Source of the DNA: an uncultured Olsenella sp.
Lineage (GTDB): Bacteria; Actinomycetota; Coriobacteriia; Coriobacteriales; Atopobiaceae
Assembly: GCA_937900605.1 (NCBI GenBank)
Contig: CALCDK010000029.1
Location: 1-5,042, forward strand
Length of the DNA stretch: 5,042 nucleotides
Direction: 5' to 3'
The notes under the pieces were generated by a model. It made no database searches. It worked only from the letters and a program-made list of their open reading frames with translations, and was not told where the DNA came from. Within the stretch, counting starts at the first letter, position 1; each line of letters starts with the position of its first letter. This document shows, piece after piece, positions 1-5,042 of the stretch. The position numbers were made by a program, and so were the translations under genes.

Positions 1-920
1 CCGTGGCCCAGGCCGTGCTTGAAGCAGTCGCCGTAGCCGGCGTCGGAGATGACGCGGACGGCGACCTCGTGGATGTCGCGGCCGATGCAGCCGGCGTGCG
101 CGGCGGCGGCGCAGGCCTCGTGGGCCTCGCGGACGACATCGTAGACGTGGCGCTGCTCGTCGCTGGGCTGGCCGACGCAGACGGTACGGGTCATGTCGGA
201 GTGGTAGTCGTGGTAGCCCGCGCCGTAGTCCATGACGATGAAGTCGCCCTCGCGGACCACGTAGGAGCCCGGCTGGGCGTGCGGGTTGGCGCCGTTGGGG
301 CCTGCGGCGATGATGGTGCCGAAGGAGAGCGAGTCGGCGCCCTGGGAGAACATGTAGTTCTCGAGCTCGACGCGGATCTCCTGCTCGGTCATGCCAGCCT
401 TGATGAAGCCGCAGATGTGGTCGAACGCCGCGTCCGTGATGGACTGGGCGTGGGCCATGAGCTCGATCTCCTCGGCGTCCTTGACCATGCGCAGGTCGGC
501 GATGTCGCCGTGCAGGCGCGGGGTCAGGCAGGCGACGCCGCAGGACAGGCAGGCGGAGCCGAAGTCGTCGTAGAAGCCCAGGTCGCAGGTGTCCTCGACG
601 GCGACGGTGCGCGCGTGGGCCTCCATGACGCGACGGGCGGCCCAGGTGGCGGGGGCCACGGGGTCCTCGTCGATCTCCCAAGCGCAGTCGGCGCCAAGGC
701 GCTCGTGGAAGGTGTTGTAGTAGCGCGAGTCGGTGTGCAGCCACTGGCGGTCGGCGGTCACGACCGCGGTGTGGGCTACCTCGTCGTCGAAGGTGCGCTC
801 GGCGCCGGTGAGCCAGCGCAGGTCGGGGTTGTTGCGCAGGATGACGGCGTCGAGCCCGCGCTGGGCCATGAGCTCGCGGAGTCGCTGGACGCGGCCGGCA
901 CAGGCCTTTGCATCTGCCAT
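1..920 (-). CDS. M24 family Xaa-Pro peptidase (PepP/PepQ-like), 3' end outside window
   Basis: Predicted cytoplasmic metallopeptidase that removes an N-terminal residue preceding proline. The ATG is at 920-918, behind a weak purine-rich GAGAGAAG site. There are 306 complete codons before the window edge and no stop, so the C-terminal part (usually about 50-70 residues) is missing. Residues 1-135 match a creatinase-type N-terminal domain (RLRELMAQRGLDAVILRN, then LRWLTG). Residues 145-306 are the start of the pita-bread catalytic domain. Visible are His214 in NPHAQP, metal ligands Asp231 (VMDYGAG) and Asp242 (SDMTRTV), and HGLGH at 302-306, whose last His matches the metal-binding His of E. 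coli PepP. The two glutamate ligands would lie beyond the window. A CxxCxxxC cluster lies at 124-131. The gene lies 86 nt downstream of the AroB-like gene, where actinobacterial genomes typically carry pepQ followed by efp. The family is secure; PepP versus PepQ is not decided. Confidence 0.93.
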   Translation of the reverse strand, partial: MADAKACAGRVQRLRELMAQRGLDAVILRNNPDLRWLTGAERTFDDEVAHTAVVTADRQWLHTDSRYYNTFHERLGADCAWEIDEDPVAPATWAARRVMEAHARTVAVEDTCDLGFYDDFGSACLSCGVACLTPRLHGDIADLRMVKDAEEIELMAHAQSITDAAFDHICGFIKAGMTEQEIRVELENYMFSQGADSLSFGTIIAAGPNGANPHAQPGSYVVREGDFIVMDYGAGYHDYHSDMTRTVCVGQPSDEQRHVYDVVREAHEACAAAAHAGCIGRDIHEVAVRVISDAGYGDCFKHGLGH

Positions 921-977
921 GGTGGTCTTCTCTCTACTCGCAGGGAACGTGTGCTGATCGGGGGCGGGGTGCTATGC

Positions 978-1001
978 GGACGGCGGGGGCTCCGCCGGTC
1001 C
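978..1001 (-). terminator. GC-rich hairpin after the AroB-like gene, possible weak terminator or attenuator
   Basis: On the minus strand, 5 nt after the stop codon of the AroB-like gene, CGGCGG pairs with CCGCCG around a five-base loop. An outer GGA/TCC stem extends it across one bulged C. No T-run follows, so a classical intrinsic terminator is not supported. It could slow polymerase, protect the 3' end of the message, or be chance pairing in GC-rich DNA. The remaining bases up to 921 show no promoter I would call. Confidence 0.3.
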
Positions 1002-1006
1002 TGTCG

Positions 1007-2110
1007 TCAGGGGCGCGAGCCGGCCCATGCCGCAACGTGCTCGCGCAGCATGGCGTCGTCGACGGTGGCCAGCCTCACGCGGCCGATGGAGCGCGGCAGC
1101 GCGAGCATGAGGCGGCGGGAGCGGGCGAAGCGCTGGGCCCTGATGGCCTCGGTCAGGGCGTCCGGGTCGACGGCGACCTCGCAGGTGCCCACGCCGAGAC
1201 GCTCGAGCAGGTCGTCCTGGGCGAACATGTCGTCGATGTCCAGGGACTCCTGCGCCACCGAGAGGCGCGCGGCGAAGCGCAGGCCGTCGGCGAGGCGCGC
1301 CGAGGCGCTCACCTGGCCGGGGACGACGGCCTCGAGGGCGTCGGCGAAGGTCTGGCCGTAGGCGATGGACTGGCGCGTGGCCAGCGCCGTGGCAGCCATG
1401 ATCTTGCCGCGGCTCTTGATGGTGTCGGCGAGCTGGTCGACCATCCTCGACGGGTCGCCGGCAACGAGGTCGTCGGCACCGTCCCACAGGCGCGCGAAGG
1501 CCTTGTCGGAGTCGGCCATGGCCGTGGCGACCATGAGCGCGAAGGCCAGGCGCGTGCGCTCGTCGGAGGCGTCGGCGCCGAAGAGGCCCACGTCGACCAG
1601 CGAGAAGCGCGCAGAGCCCTCGAGCGAGAGCATGCGCGGGGCGCCGGCGGCGTCCAGGGCCGGCGGCGTCACGCCCGCGACGACCGCCGCGACCAGGTCG
1701 AGCGGAACCTCGGCGAGCGAGGTGCCGCCGCACCACCAGGAGCAGGCGGCGCCGGCGACGGCGAGGGCGTCAGTGGAGCCCAGGGCGACGACGAGGTCGT
1801 CGGACGTGATGCCGGCCTCGGCGAGAAGCGCGAGGAGGGCCTCGACGGCGGCCAGGTCGCGGCCGCACTCGGGCATCTGGAGGACGTGGATCCGGAAGCC
1901 CTGGTCGGCAAGGCCCCGGGAGAGCTCGCGGACGAGGTCCTCGGGCGCGTGCGCCTCGTGCACGAGCAGGCAGTCGTGCGGGCGGCCGATGGCGGACTTG
2001 AGGTCGCGGGCGACCGTCTCGGACAGGCCGAGGCCCACGCGCACGTCCATGGACGCGTTTCTCAGCGTGACCCACTGCCTCACGCGGCTGACCTGCTCCT
2101 GCTCGCTCAT
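1007..2110 (-). CDS. AroB-family protein (3-dehydroquinate synthase-like) lacking catalytic residues
   Basis: This 367-residue protein has the usual AroB length. The ATG at 2110-2108 overlaps the aroK stop as ATGA, with GGAGAAGGG upstream. The fold is recognisable along its length: DLVVALG (105-111) then a GGxSLAEVP stretch matching the RGxxFIQVP region; YGQTFADALEA (251-261) in place of GHTFGHAIEA; and a C-terminal LMLALPRSIGRVRL (334-347) like AroB's MRLILPLAIG. Functional AroB converts DAHP to 3-dehydroquinate using NAD and a divalent metal. Here the GGGVVGD motif reads GSTDALA, and the metal ligands Glu/His/His align with Ala191, Gln253 and Ala269. The second His of GHTFGH is Asp257, and the lysines of GGKT and LGKN are absent. 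The frame is intact and the composition matches its neighbours, so it looks maintained and not decayed. I infer a pseudoenzyme or altered function. Automated pipelines would probably label it aroB; the family is likely, the activity doubtful. Confidence 0.85.
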   Translation of the reverse strand: MSEQEQVSRVRQWVTLRNASMDVRVGLGLSETVARDLKSAIGRPHDCLLVHEAHAPEDLVRELSRGLADQGFRIHVLQMPECGRDLAAVEALLALLAEAGITSDDLVVALGSTDALAVAGAACSWWCGGTSLAEVPLDLVAAVVAGVTPPALDAAGAPRMLSLEGSARFSLVDVGLFGADASDERTRLAFALMVATAMADSDKAFARLWDGADDLVAGDPSRMVDQLADTIKSRGKIMAATALATRQSIAYGQTFADALEAVVPGQVSASARLADGLRFAARLSVAQESLDIDDMFAQDDLLERLGVGTCEVAVDPDALTEAIRAQRFARSRRLMLALPRSIGRVRLATVDDAMLREHVAAWAGSRP

Positions 2111-2667
2111 AGTAGGCCCTTCTCCCAGAGGAGCTGGCCGGCCTCGTGGGCGACCTGCTCGAACGACTTGTTGCGGATGTCTATGGTGAGGTCCGCGCAG
2201 GCCTCGTACAGCGGGCGCCTGCGGGCGTACACCATGGCGGCGTGTTCGGGGCAGCCCAGGTCCGGTCGGCGCTCGGGGCACCTGATCTGGCGCAGCGAGT
2301 CCTCGAGGTCGCCGTCGAGGAAGACGACGACGCCCTGCGCGCGCATGATGTCGCAGTTCTCGGGGCGCTCGACGATGCCGCCGCCACAGCTGACCAGCAG
2401 CGACTTGCGCGACGCGAGGCGCTCGAGCTCGGTGGTCTCGGCGTCGCGGAAGGCCTCCTCGCCGTCCTGCGAGAAGCACTCCGAGACGGACTTGCCCAGC
2501 GCGCGCTCGACCAGGCGGTCGGTGTCGACGTGGGGGCGGTGGAACAGCGACCCGAGGTTGCGCGCCAGCGTCGACTTGCCGGCCCCGAGGAAGCCGACGA
2601 AGAAGATGTGGTCGCAGCCCTCGTGGACGACGTAGCCGTTGGTGTTGTGTGCATGCGCTGTGCTCAT
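2107..2667 (-). CDS. aroK: Shikimate kinase
   Basis: This cytoplasmic enzyme phosphorylates shikimate to shikimate 3-phosphate with ATP, the fifth step towards chorismate. The protein has 186 residues, close to the family norm of 170-190, with about 18 extra at the N-terminus. Visible are a Walker A P-loop GFLGAGKST (25-33), shikimate-binding Asp48 and Asp50 in HVDTDRLVE, and Arg74 in GEEAFRDAE (equivalent to Arg58 of the M. tuberculosis enzyme). CGGGIV lies at 94-99, the lid arginine at Arg134 (RRPDL), and RRPLY with Arg150 before the C-terminal helix. All key catalytic and binding positions appear intact. The ATG at 2667-2665 is preferred: upstream in-frame sequence is Arg/Cys-rich and unlike a kinase. 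No Shine-Dalgarno site precedes it; instead an extended -10 motif ends 7 nt upstream, suggesting a leaderless transcript. The stop overlaps the AroB-like start by 4 nt, so the two are probably co-translated. Confidence 0.96.
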   Translation of the reverse strand: MSTAHAHNTNGYVVHEGCDHIFFVGFLGAGKSTLARNLGSLFHRPHVDTDRLVERALGKSVSECFSQDGEEAFRDAETTELERLASRKSLLVSCGGGIVERPENCDIMRAQGVVVFLDGDLEDSLRQIRCPERRPDLGCPEHAAMVYARRRPLYEACADLTIDIRNKSFEQVAHEAGQLLWEKGLL

Positions 2668-2674
2668 GCCCGCA

Positions 2675-2683
2675 ATTCTACCA
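2675..2683 (-). promoter_or_regulatory. Putative extended -10 promoter for leaderless aroK mRNA
   Basis: The minus strand reads TGGTAGAAT, an extended -10 (TGn) joined to TAGAAT, a five-of-six match to TATAAT. It is the only AT-leaning spot in the 129-nt gap. The hexamer ends 7 nt before the aroK ATG, so transcription would be expected to start at or next to the A of ATG. No convincing -35 is seen at 16-18 nt spacing, which is tolerable for an extended -10. Leaderless messages are common in Actinobacteria. This is motif-based only. Confidence 0.5.
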
Positions 2684-2775
2684 CGGGCGCATTGGCGTCC
2701 CGGGCGCTCACGCAGGCTGCACAGGCGCCGGCGCGGACGGGGCACGCCACGGCCGGTGACCGCACGGGCGTCGCG

Positions 2776-2795
2776 CGGCGGAAGCCGGGCCGCCG
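2776..2795 (-). terminator. GC-rich hairpin after the yqeG-like gene, possible weak terminator
   Basis: Just after the stop codon of the yqeG-like gene, the minus strand can fold CGGCGG with CCGCCG around an eight-base loop. No T-run follows. Its position between that stop and the proposed aroK promoter fits a boundary between two transcription units. The stem is identical to the one after the AroB-like gene. Chance is a real alternative in such GC-rich sequence. Confidence 0.3.
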
Positions 2796-2796
2796 G

Positions 2797-3348
2797 CTAC
2801 TCGGCGGCGTCGGCGGGGTCGGGCCCGCCCTCCCCCTCGAAGGAGACGCCACGCAGCGGCAGGGCCTCGAAGACGCGGAAGACATGCGTGTACCACAGGT
2901 CGCTCGTGGACTGCGGGCGCACCAGGACGGTGCGGACGCCCGCGAGGTTGCCGGCGAGGACGTCGGTGAAGACCTGGTCGCCCACCATGAGGGTGTGGGC
3001 GGCGTCGTGGCCCGTCAGGCGCATGGCGCGTCGCAGCGCGAAGGGCGCGGGCTTCATGGCGTGGTCGACCACGCAGGGGATGCCGAGCTCCTCGGCGGAG
3101 GCGCGCACCTCGCGCGAGTGGAAGTTGTTGGACACCAGGCACACGTCGATCCCGGCGCGCTGGGCGCGCGCGATCCAGTCCGTGACGGCCTCGGGGGCGT
3201 GCCCCGCGTCGCGCGGCACGCAGGTGTTGTCGCGGTCCACGAGCACGAGCTCGACGCCGTCGGCGAGAAGCCCGTCGACGTCCAGGAGCGGCAGGCTCGC
3301 AACGTAGCGCGTCGCGCGGAAGGGGCCGCGGCCCGTGCGGGCGCCCAC
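2797..3348 (-). CDS. YqeG family HAD IIIA-type phosphatase
   Basis: This 183-residue protein belongs to the haloacid dehalogenase superfamily; B. subtilis YqeG is of similar length. HAD motif I is LVDRDNT with Asp38 as nucleophile and Asp40 as acid/base. Motif II is Ser73 in CLVSNN, motif III is Lys99 in HAMKPAP, and motif IV is MVGDQVFTD with Asp124 and Asp129. The N-terminal FRATRYVASLPLLDVDGLLADG is the typical YqeG lead-in, allowing for substitutions. The GTG start (3348-3346) is chosen because it shares its G with the mltG stop (TAGTG) and follows GAGG (3357-3354) with 5-nt spacing. The same frame stays open far upstream, but that part is the shadow of mltG and ruvX. The tail after residue 165 is acidic and probably disordered. 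The family is firm. The substrate is unknown; some relatives are described as phosphatidylglycerophosphatases, but I cannot assign that here. Confidence 0.9.
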   Translation of the reverse strand: MGARTGRGPFRATRYVASLPLLDVDGLLADGVELVLVDRDNTCVPRDAGHAPEAVTDWIARAQRAGIDVCLVSNNFHSREVRASAEELGIPCVVDHAMKPAPFALRRAMRLTGHDAAHTLMVGDQVFTDVLAGNLAGVRTVLVRPQSTSDLWYTHVFRVFEALPLRGVSFEGEGGPDPADAAE

Positions 3349-4643
3349 TAGGACCTCGGCCTCTGGTCGATGGCCTGCTCGTGCTGCTCGTACGTCTCGC
3401 TGAAGCGGGCGTAGTCGCCCTGGATGAAGAAGTACAGGTAGCGCGTGTCGTTGGGGTGCGCGGCGGCGCGCAGCGACCCGAGGCCCGGCGAGCAGATCGG
3501 CGTCGGGGTGAGGCCCTCGCGCGTGTACGTGTTGTACGGCGCGTCCTTCTTGAGGTCGTCGGGCGTCACCTCGCGGCCCAGGGCGTAGACGAGCGTCGCG
3601 TCGGACTGCAGGCGCATCCCCTGGGAGAGGCGGTTGTAGAAGACCGAGGCGACGTCGGCGCGCTGGTCGTCGGCGGAGGCCTCGCGCTCGATGATCGAGG
3701 CCATGGTCACCACGTCGTGCAGGTCGGCGTCGATGCCGTAGCGAGACGAGACAGCCTGGAGCGCGGCGTCGAGGTCGAGCGTGGCGACCTCGTCGGCGAA
3801 CTGCGACAGCATGGCGCGGATCACGTCGTCGGCCGTGACGTCGCGGCCCGAGAAGTCGTAGGTCTTGGGGAACAGGTAGCCCTCGAGGGAGTCCTCGGGC
3901 ACGCCGGCGAGAAACGCGAACTCGTCGGAGTAGTTGGACGCCTTGGCCTGCGCGAGGAAGTCGGCCACCGGGATGCCCAGCGAGCGCTCGACCGCCTGCG
4001 CGACCTGCGCGACGGTGAAGCCCTCGGGGATGGTGACGACGCCGGAGCGGTCGTTGGGGCCGGCCTTGAGCTGGTCGATGATGGTGCCCAGGTCGTCGCC
4101 GGCGACGAGGACGTACGAGCCGCTCTTGAGGGCCTGCTCGGAGTTGGTGCGCTTGGCCATGGAGAGGAACTCGCCCGTGTCGTCGATGACGCCGGCGTCG
4201 TAGAGCGCCTTCGCGATGGCGCCGGCGCCCGAGCCGTCGGGGATCTGCACGCTCACCTGGGTGCCCGCGGCGACCGCGGGGCGGTCGTGGCCGGGCCCCT
4301 TGCCGAGGGCGCGCGGCAGCACGACGACCGCGGCGACGACGGCGGCCAGCACCAGCAGCGCGCAGCCGGCGAGAAGCGCGACCCTGCGCGGGTCGCGTCC
4401 GGCCGACGCCGGCGTGCGACGGGCACGCGCGGACGCCGACGGGCGCGCGCCGCGGGCACGGCGGGTGGCCTGCGCGGCACGGCCGGAGATGCGCCTCGTG
4501 GTGACGCCGGAGGTGCCACGGCCCCCCTCGCGCGGCCCGCGCGGCGGGGCGGGGCGTGCGGCGGCGGGGCGCTCGGTGCCAGAGGCGCCGGCCCCGAAGT
4601 GGGAGCCGGCGCGACGGGTGGGCCTGTTGGGGGTCGTGGACAT
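3348..4643 (-). CDS. mltG: Endolytic murein transglycosylase MltG (YceG-like)
   Basis: This membrane-anchored enzyme cuts nascent glycan strands and is thought to set peptidoglycan chain length. The 431-residue protein has three parts. Residues 1-87 are a cytoplasmic, Arg/Ala/Pro-rich tail with 21 arginines and only three acidic residues. Residues 88-110 form one membrane helix (VALLAGCALLVLAAVVAAVV). The rest is the extracellular YceG domain, beginning with a LysM-like part (VSVQIPDGSGAGAIAKAL, 130-147). Family signatures are IPEGFT (205-210), LEGYLFPKTY (253-262), ASIIEREA (315-322) with Glu319 matching the proposed catalytic Glu218 of E. coli MltG, NRLSQGMRLQSDATLVYALG (337-356) and YNTYTREGL (370-378). 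The usual final motif is altered to TPICSPGLGSLRAA, with Cys384. The ATG at 4643 follows GAGAGG (4654-4649) at 5-nt spacing; this site overlaps the ruvX stop. The stop overlaps the yqeG-like start by one base. The assignment is firm. Confidence 0.96.
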   Translation of the reverse strand: MSTTPNRPTRRAGSHFGAGASGTERPAAARPAPPRGPREGGRGTSGVTTRRISGRAAQATRRARGARPSASARARRTPASAGRDPRRVALLAGCALLVLAAVVAAVVVLPRALGKGPGHDRPAVAAGTQVSVQIPDGSGAGAIAKALYDAGVIDDTGEFLSMAKRTNSEQALKSGSYVLVAGDDLGTIIDQLKAGPNDRSGVVTIPEGFTVAQVAQAVERSLGIPVADFLAQAKASNYSDEFAFLAGVPEDSLEGYLFPKTYDFSGRDVTADDVIRAMLSQFADEVATLDLDAALQAVSSRYGIDADLHDVVTMASIIEREASADDQRADVASVFYNRLSQGMRLQSDATLVYALGREVTPDDLKKDAPYNTYTREGLTPTPICSPGLGSLRAAAHPNDTRYLYFFIQGDYARFSETYEQHEQAIDQRPRS

Positions 4644-4652
4644 GCAGACCTC

Positions 4653-5042
4653 TCAGCTCTGCCTGGCGTCGAGCCAGGACTGGAGGAAGAGGCTCGCGGC
4701 GACCATGTCGACCTTGCCGCGCATCGCGCGCTCGTCGAGCCCCTGCTCCCTCAGGATTCTCTTTGCCTCCTTGGAAGAGAGGCGCTCGTCGGAGAACTCG
4801 AGCGGCAGGCCGCACGAGCGGGCGATGCCGCGCGCCTGCTCCTCGATGCGGTCCGCCTGCGGGCCGCGCTCCCCCGCCATCGTCATGGGCCTGCCGCAGA
4901 CCAGCACGTCGGGCTCCCAGTCCTCCAGGACGCGGCGGAAGCTGCGGGCGCAGCCCATGACCTCGTCGAAGGGCAGGACGCAGACGGGAGAGGCGATGCG
5001 GCCGCTGGGGTCGCTCACGGCGACCCCCACGCGGACCTGGCC
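4653..5042 (-). CDS. ruvX: RuvX/YqgF family Holliday junction resolvase-like nuclease, 5' end outside window
   Basis: This is an RNase H-fold protein of the YqgF/RuvX family, linked to 16S rRNA processing and pre-16S nuclease activity, and also to Holliday-junction resolution. In all, 129 residues are visible. The frame continues to the window edge as GQVRVGVAVSDPSG, the familiar stretch just after the first catalytic Asp of the family's GLDxG motif. Only about 8-10 N-terminal residues are therefore missing, and an in-frame GTG at 5030 is not the true start. Further signatures are VLVCGRPMTMAGERGPQA, with the family's GxPxxMxGxxGPQA pattern, FSDERLSSKEA with the second acidic site, and VDMVAASLFLQSWLD with the last catalytic Asp. 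The stop (4655-4653) lies 9 nt before mltG, and the two are almost certainly one operon; alaS commonly precedes this gene in Actinobacteria. The assignment is firm. Confidence 0.95.
   Translation of the reverse strand, partial: GQVRVGVAVSDPSGRIASPVCVLPFDEVMGCARSFRRVLEDWEPDVLVCGRPMTMAGERGPQADRIEEQARGIARSCGLPLEFSDERLSSKEAKRILREQGLDERAMRGKVDMVAASLFLQSWLDARQS

Noticed and set aside
3..1361. Long plus-strand open frame of about 450 codons across the peptidase and the 3' part of the AroB-like gene
   Set aside because: Val/Ala/Gly/Asp-rich translation with no recognisable domain; it is the antisense shadow of two convincing minus-strand genes in high-GC DNA.
2111..2479. N-terminal extension of the AroB-like protein upstream of its ATG
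   Set aside because: The extension is an out-of-frame reading of aroK; the ATG at 2110 has an SD and the protein then has normal AroB length.
908..2635. Plus-strand open frame of 575 codons opposite the AroB-like gene and aroK
   Set aside because: Low-complexity translation typical of GC-rich antisense frames, crossing two real genes with no motif of its own.
2668..2745. Upstream GTG start adding 26 residues to shikimate kinase
   Set aside because: The added stretch is Arg/Cys-rich, has no kinase similarity and would span the proposed promoter; the ATG at 2667 fits better.
2146..3351. Plus-strand open frame of about 400 codons opposite aroK and yqeG-like
   Set aside because: Repetitive Val/Ala/Gly/Arg composition, no domain, and antisense to genes with clear catalytic motifs.
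2797..4815. Single 672-residue minus-strand protein, apparently an N-terminal extension or fusion of the YqeG-like phosphatase
   Set aside because: Everything upstream of 3348 is an Arg/Pro-rich out-of-frame reading of mltG and ruvX; the GTG at 3348 with its own SD explains the gene.
1..5042. Mobile elements, CRISPR arrays, tRNA or rRNA genes, and defence systems
   Set aside because: No repeat-spacer pattern, transposase motifs, terminal repeats or RNA-gene signatures were seen; the window is a conserved housekeeping region.

Overview
This is a very GC-rich window (roughly 70% by eye) in which every supportable gene lies on the minus strand. Gene order on the minus strand, right to left, is ruvX (5' end cut off), mltG, a yqeG-type HAD phosphatase, aroK, an aroB-family gene, and an M24 Xaa-Pro peptidase (3' end cut off). 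I recall the same backbone (ruvX, mltG, aro genes, pepQ, then efp and nusB) from Actinobacteria such as Mycobacterium tuberculosis. High GC, that synteny and a yqeG gene together suggest a high-GC actinobacterium. Class Coriobacteriia (Olsenella/Atopobium/Collinsella relatives) is my best guess, but it is an inference from context and not proven.

Layout. Positions 5042-3348 hold the RuvX nuclease and the MltG lytic transglycosylase, 9 nt apart. The ribosome-binding site of mltG overlaps the ruvX stop codon. Positions 3348-2797 hold the YqeG-like phosphatase, joined to mltG by a one-base TAGTG stop/start overlap. A 129-nt gap follows (2796-2668). It carries a GC-rich hairpin just after yqeG and an extended -10 motif placed so that the aroK message may be leaderless. 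Positions 2667-1007 hold aroK and the AroB-like gene, which overlap by ATGA. An 86-nt gap with a second GC hairpin (1006-921) separates them from the M24 peptidase (920-1).

How the genes fit together. The first block concerns nucleic acid and cell-wall housekeeping, with the phosphatase coupled to it. The second is a two-gene shikimate-pathway block, followed by an aminopeptidase of the type usually found next to efp.

The most striking point is the second shikimate gene. It sits at the aroB position and keeps the AroB fold and length, but by my alignment it has lost the metal ligands, the NAD-binding glycine motif and the key lysines of dehydroquinate synthase. The neighbouring shikimate kinase looks fully intact. 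The AroB-like protein therefore looks like a maintained pseudoenzyme, or an enzyme with a changed function, co-translated with AroK.
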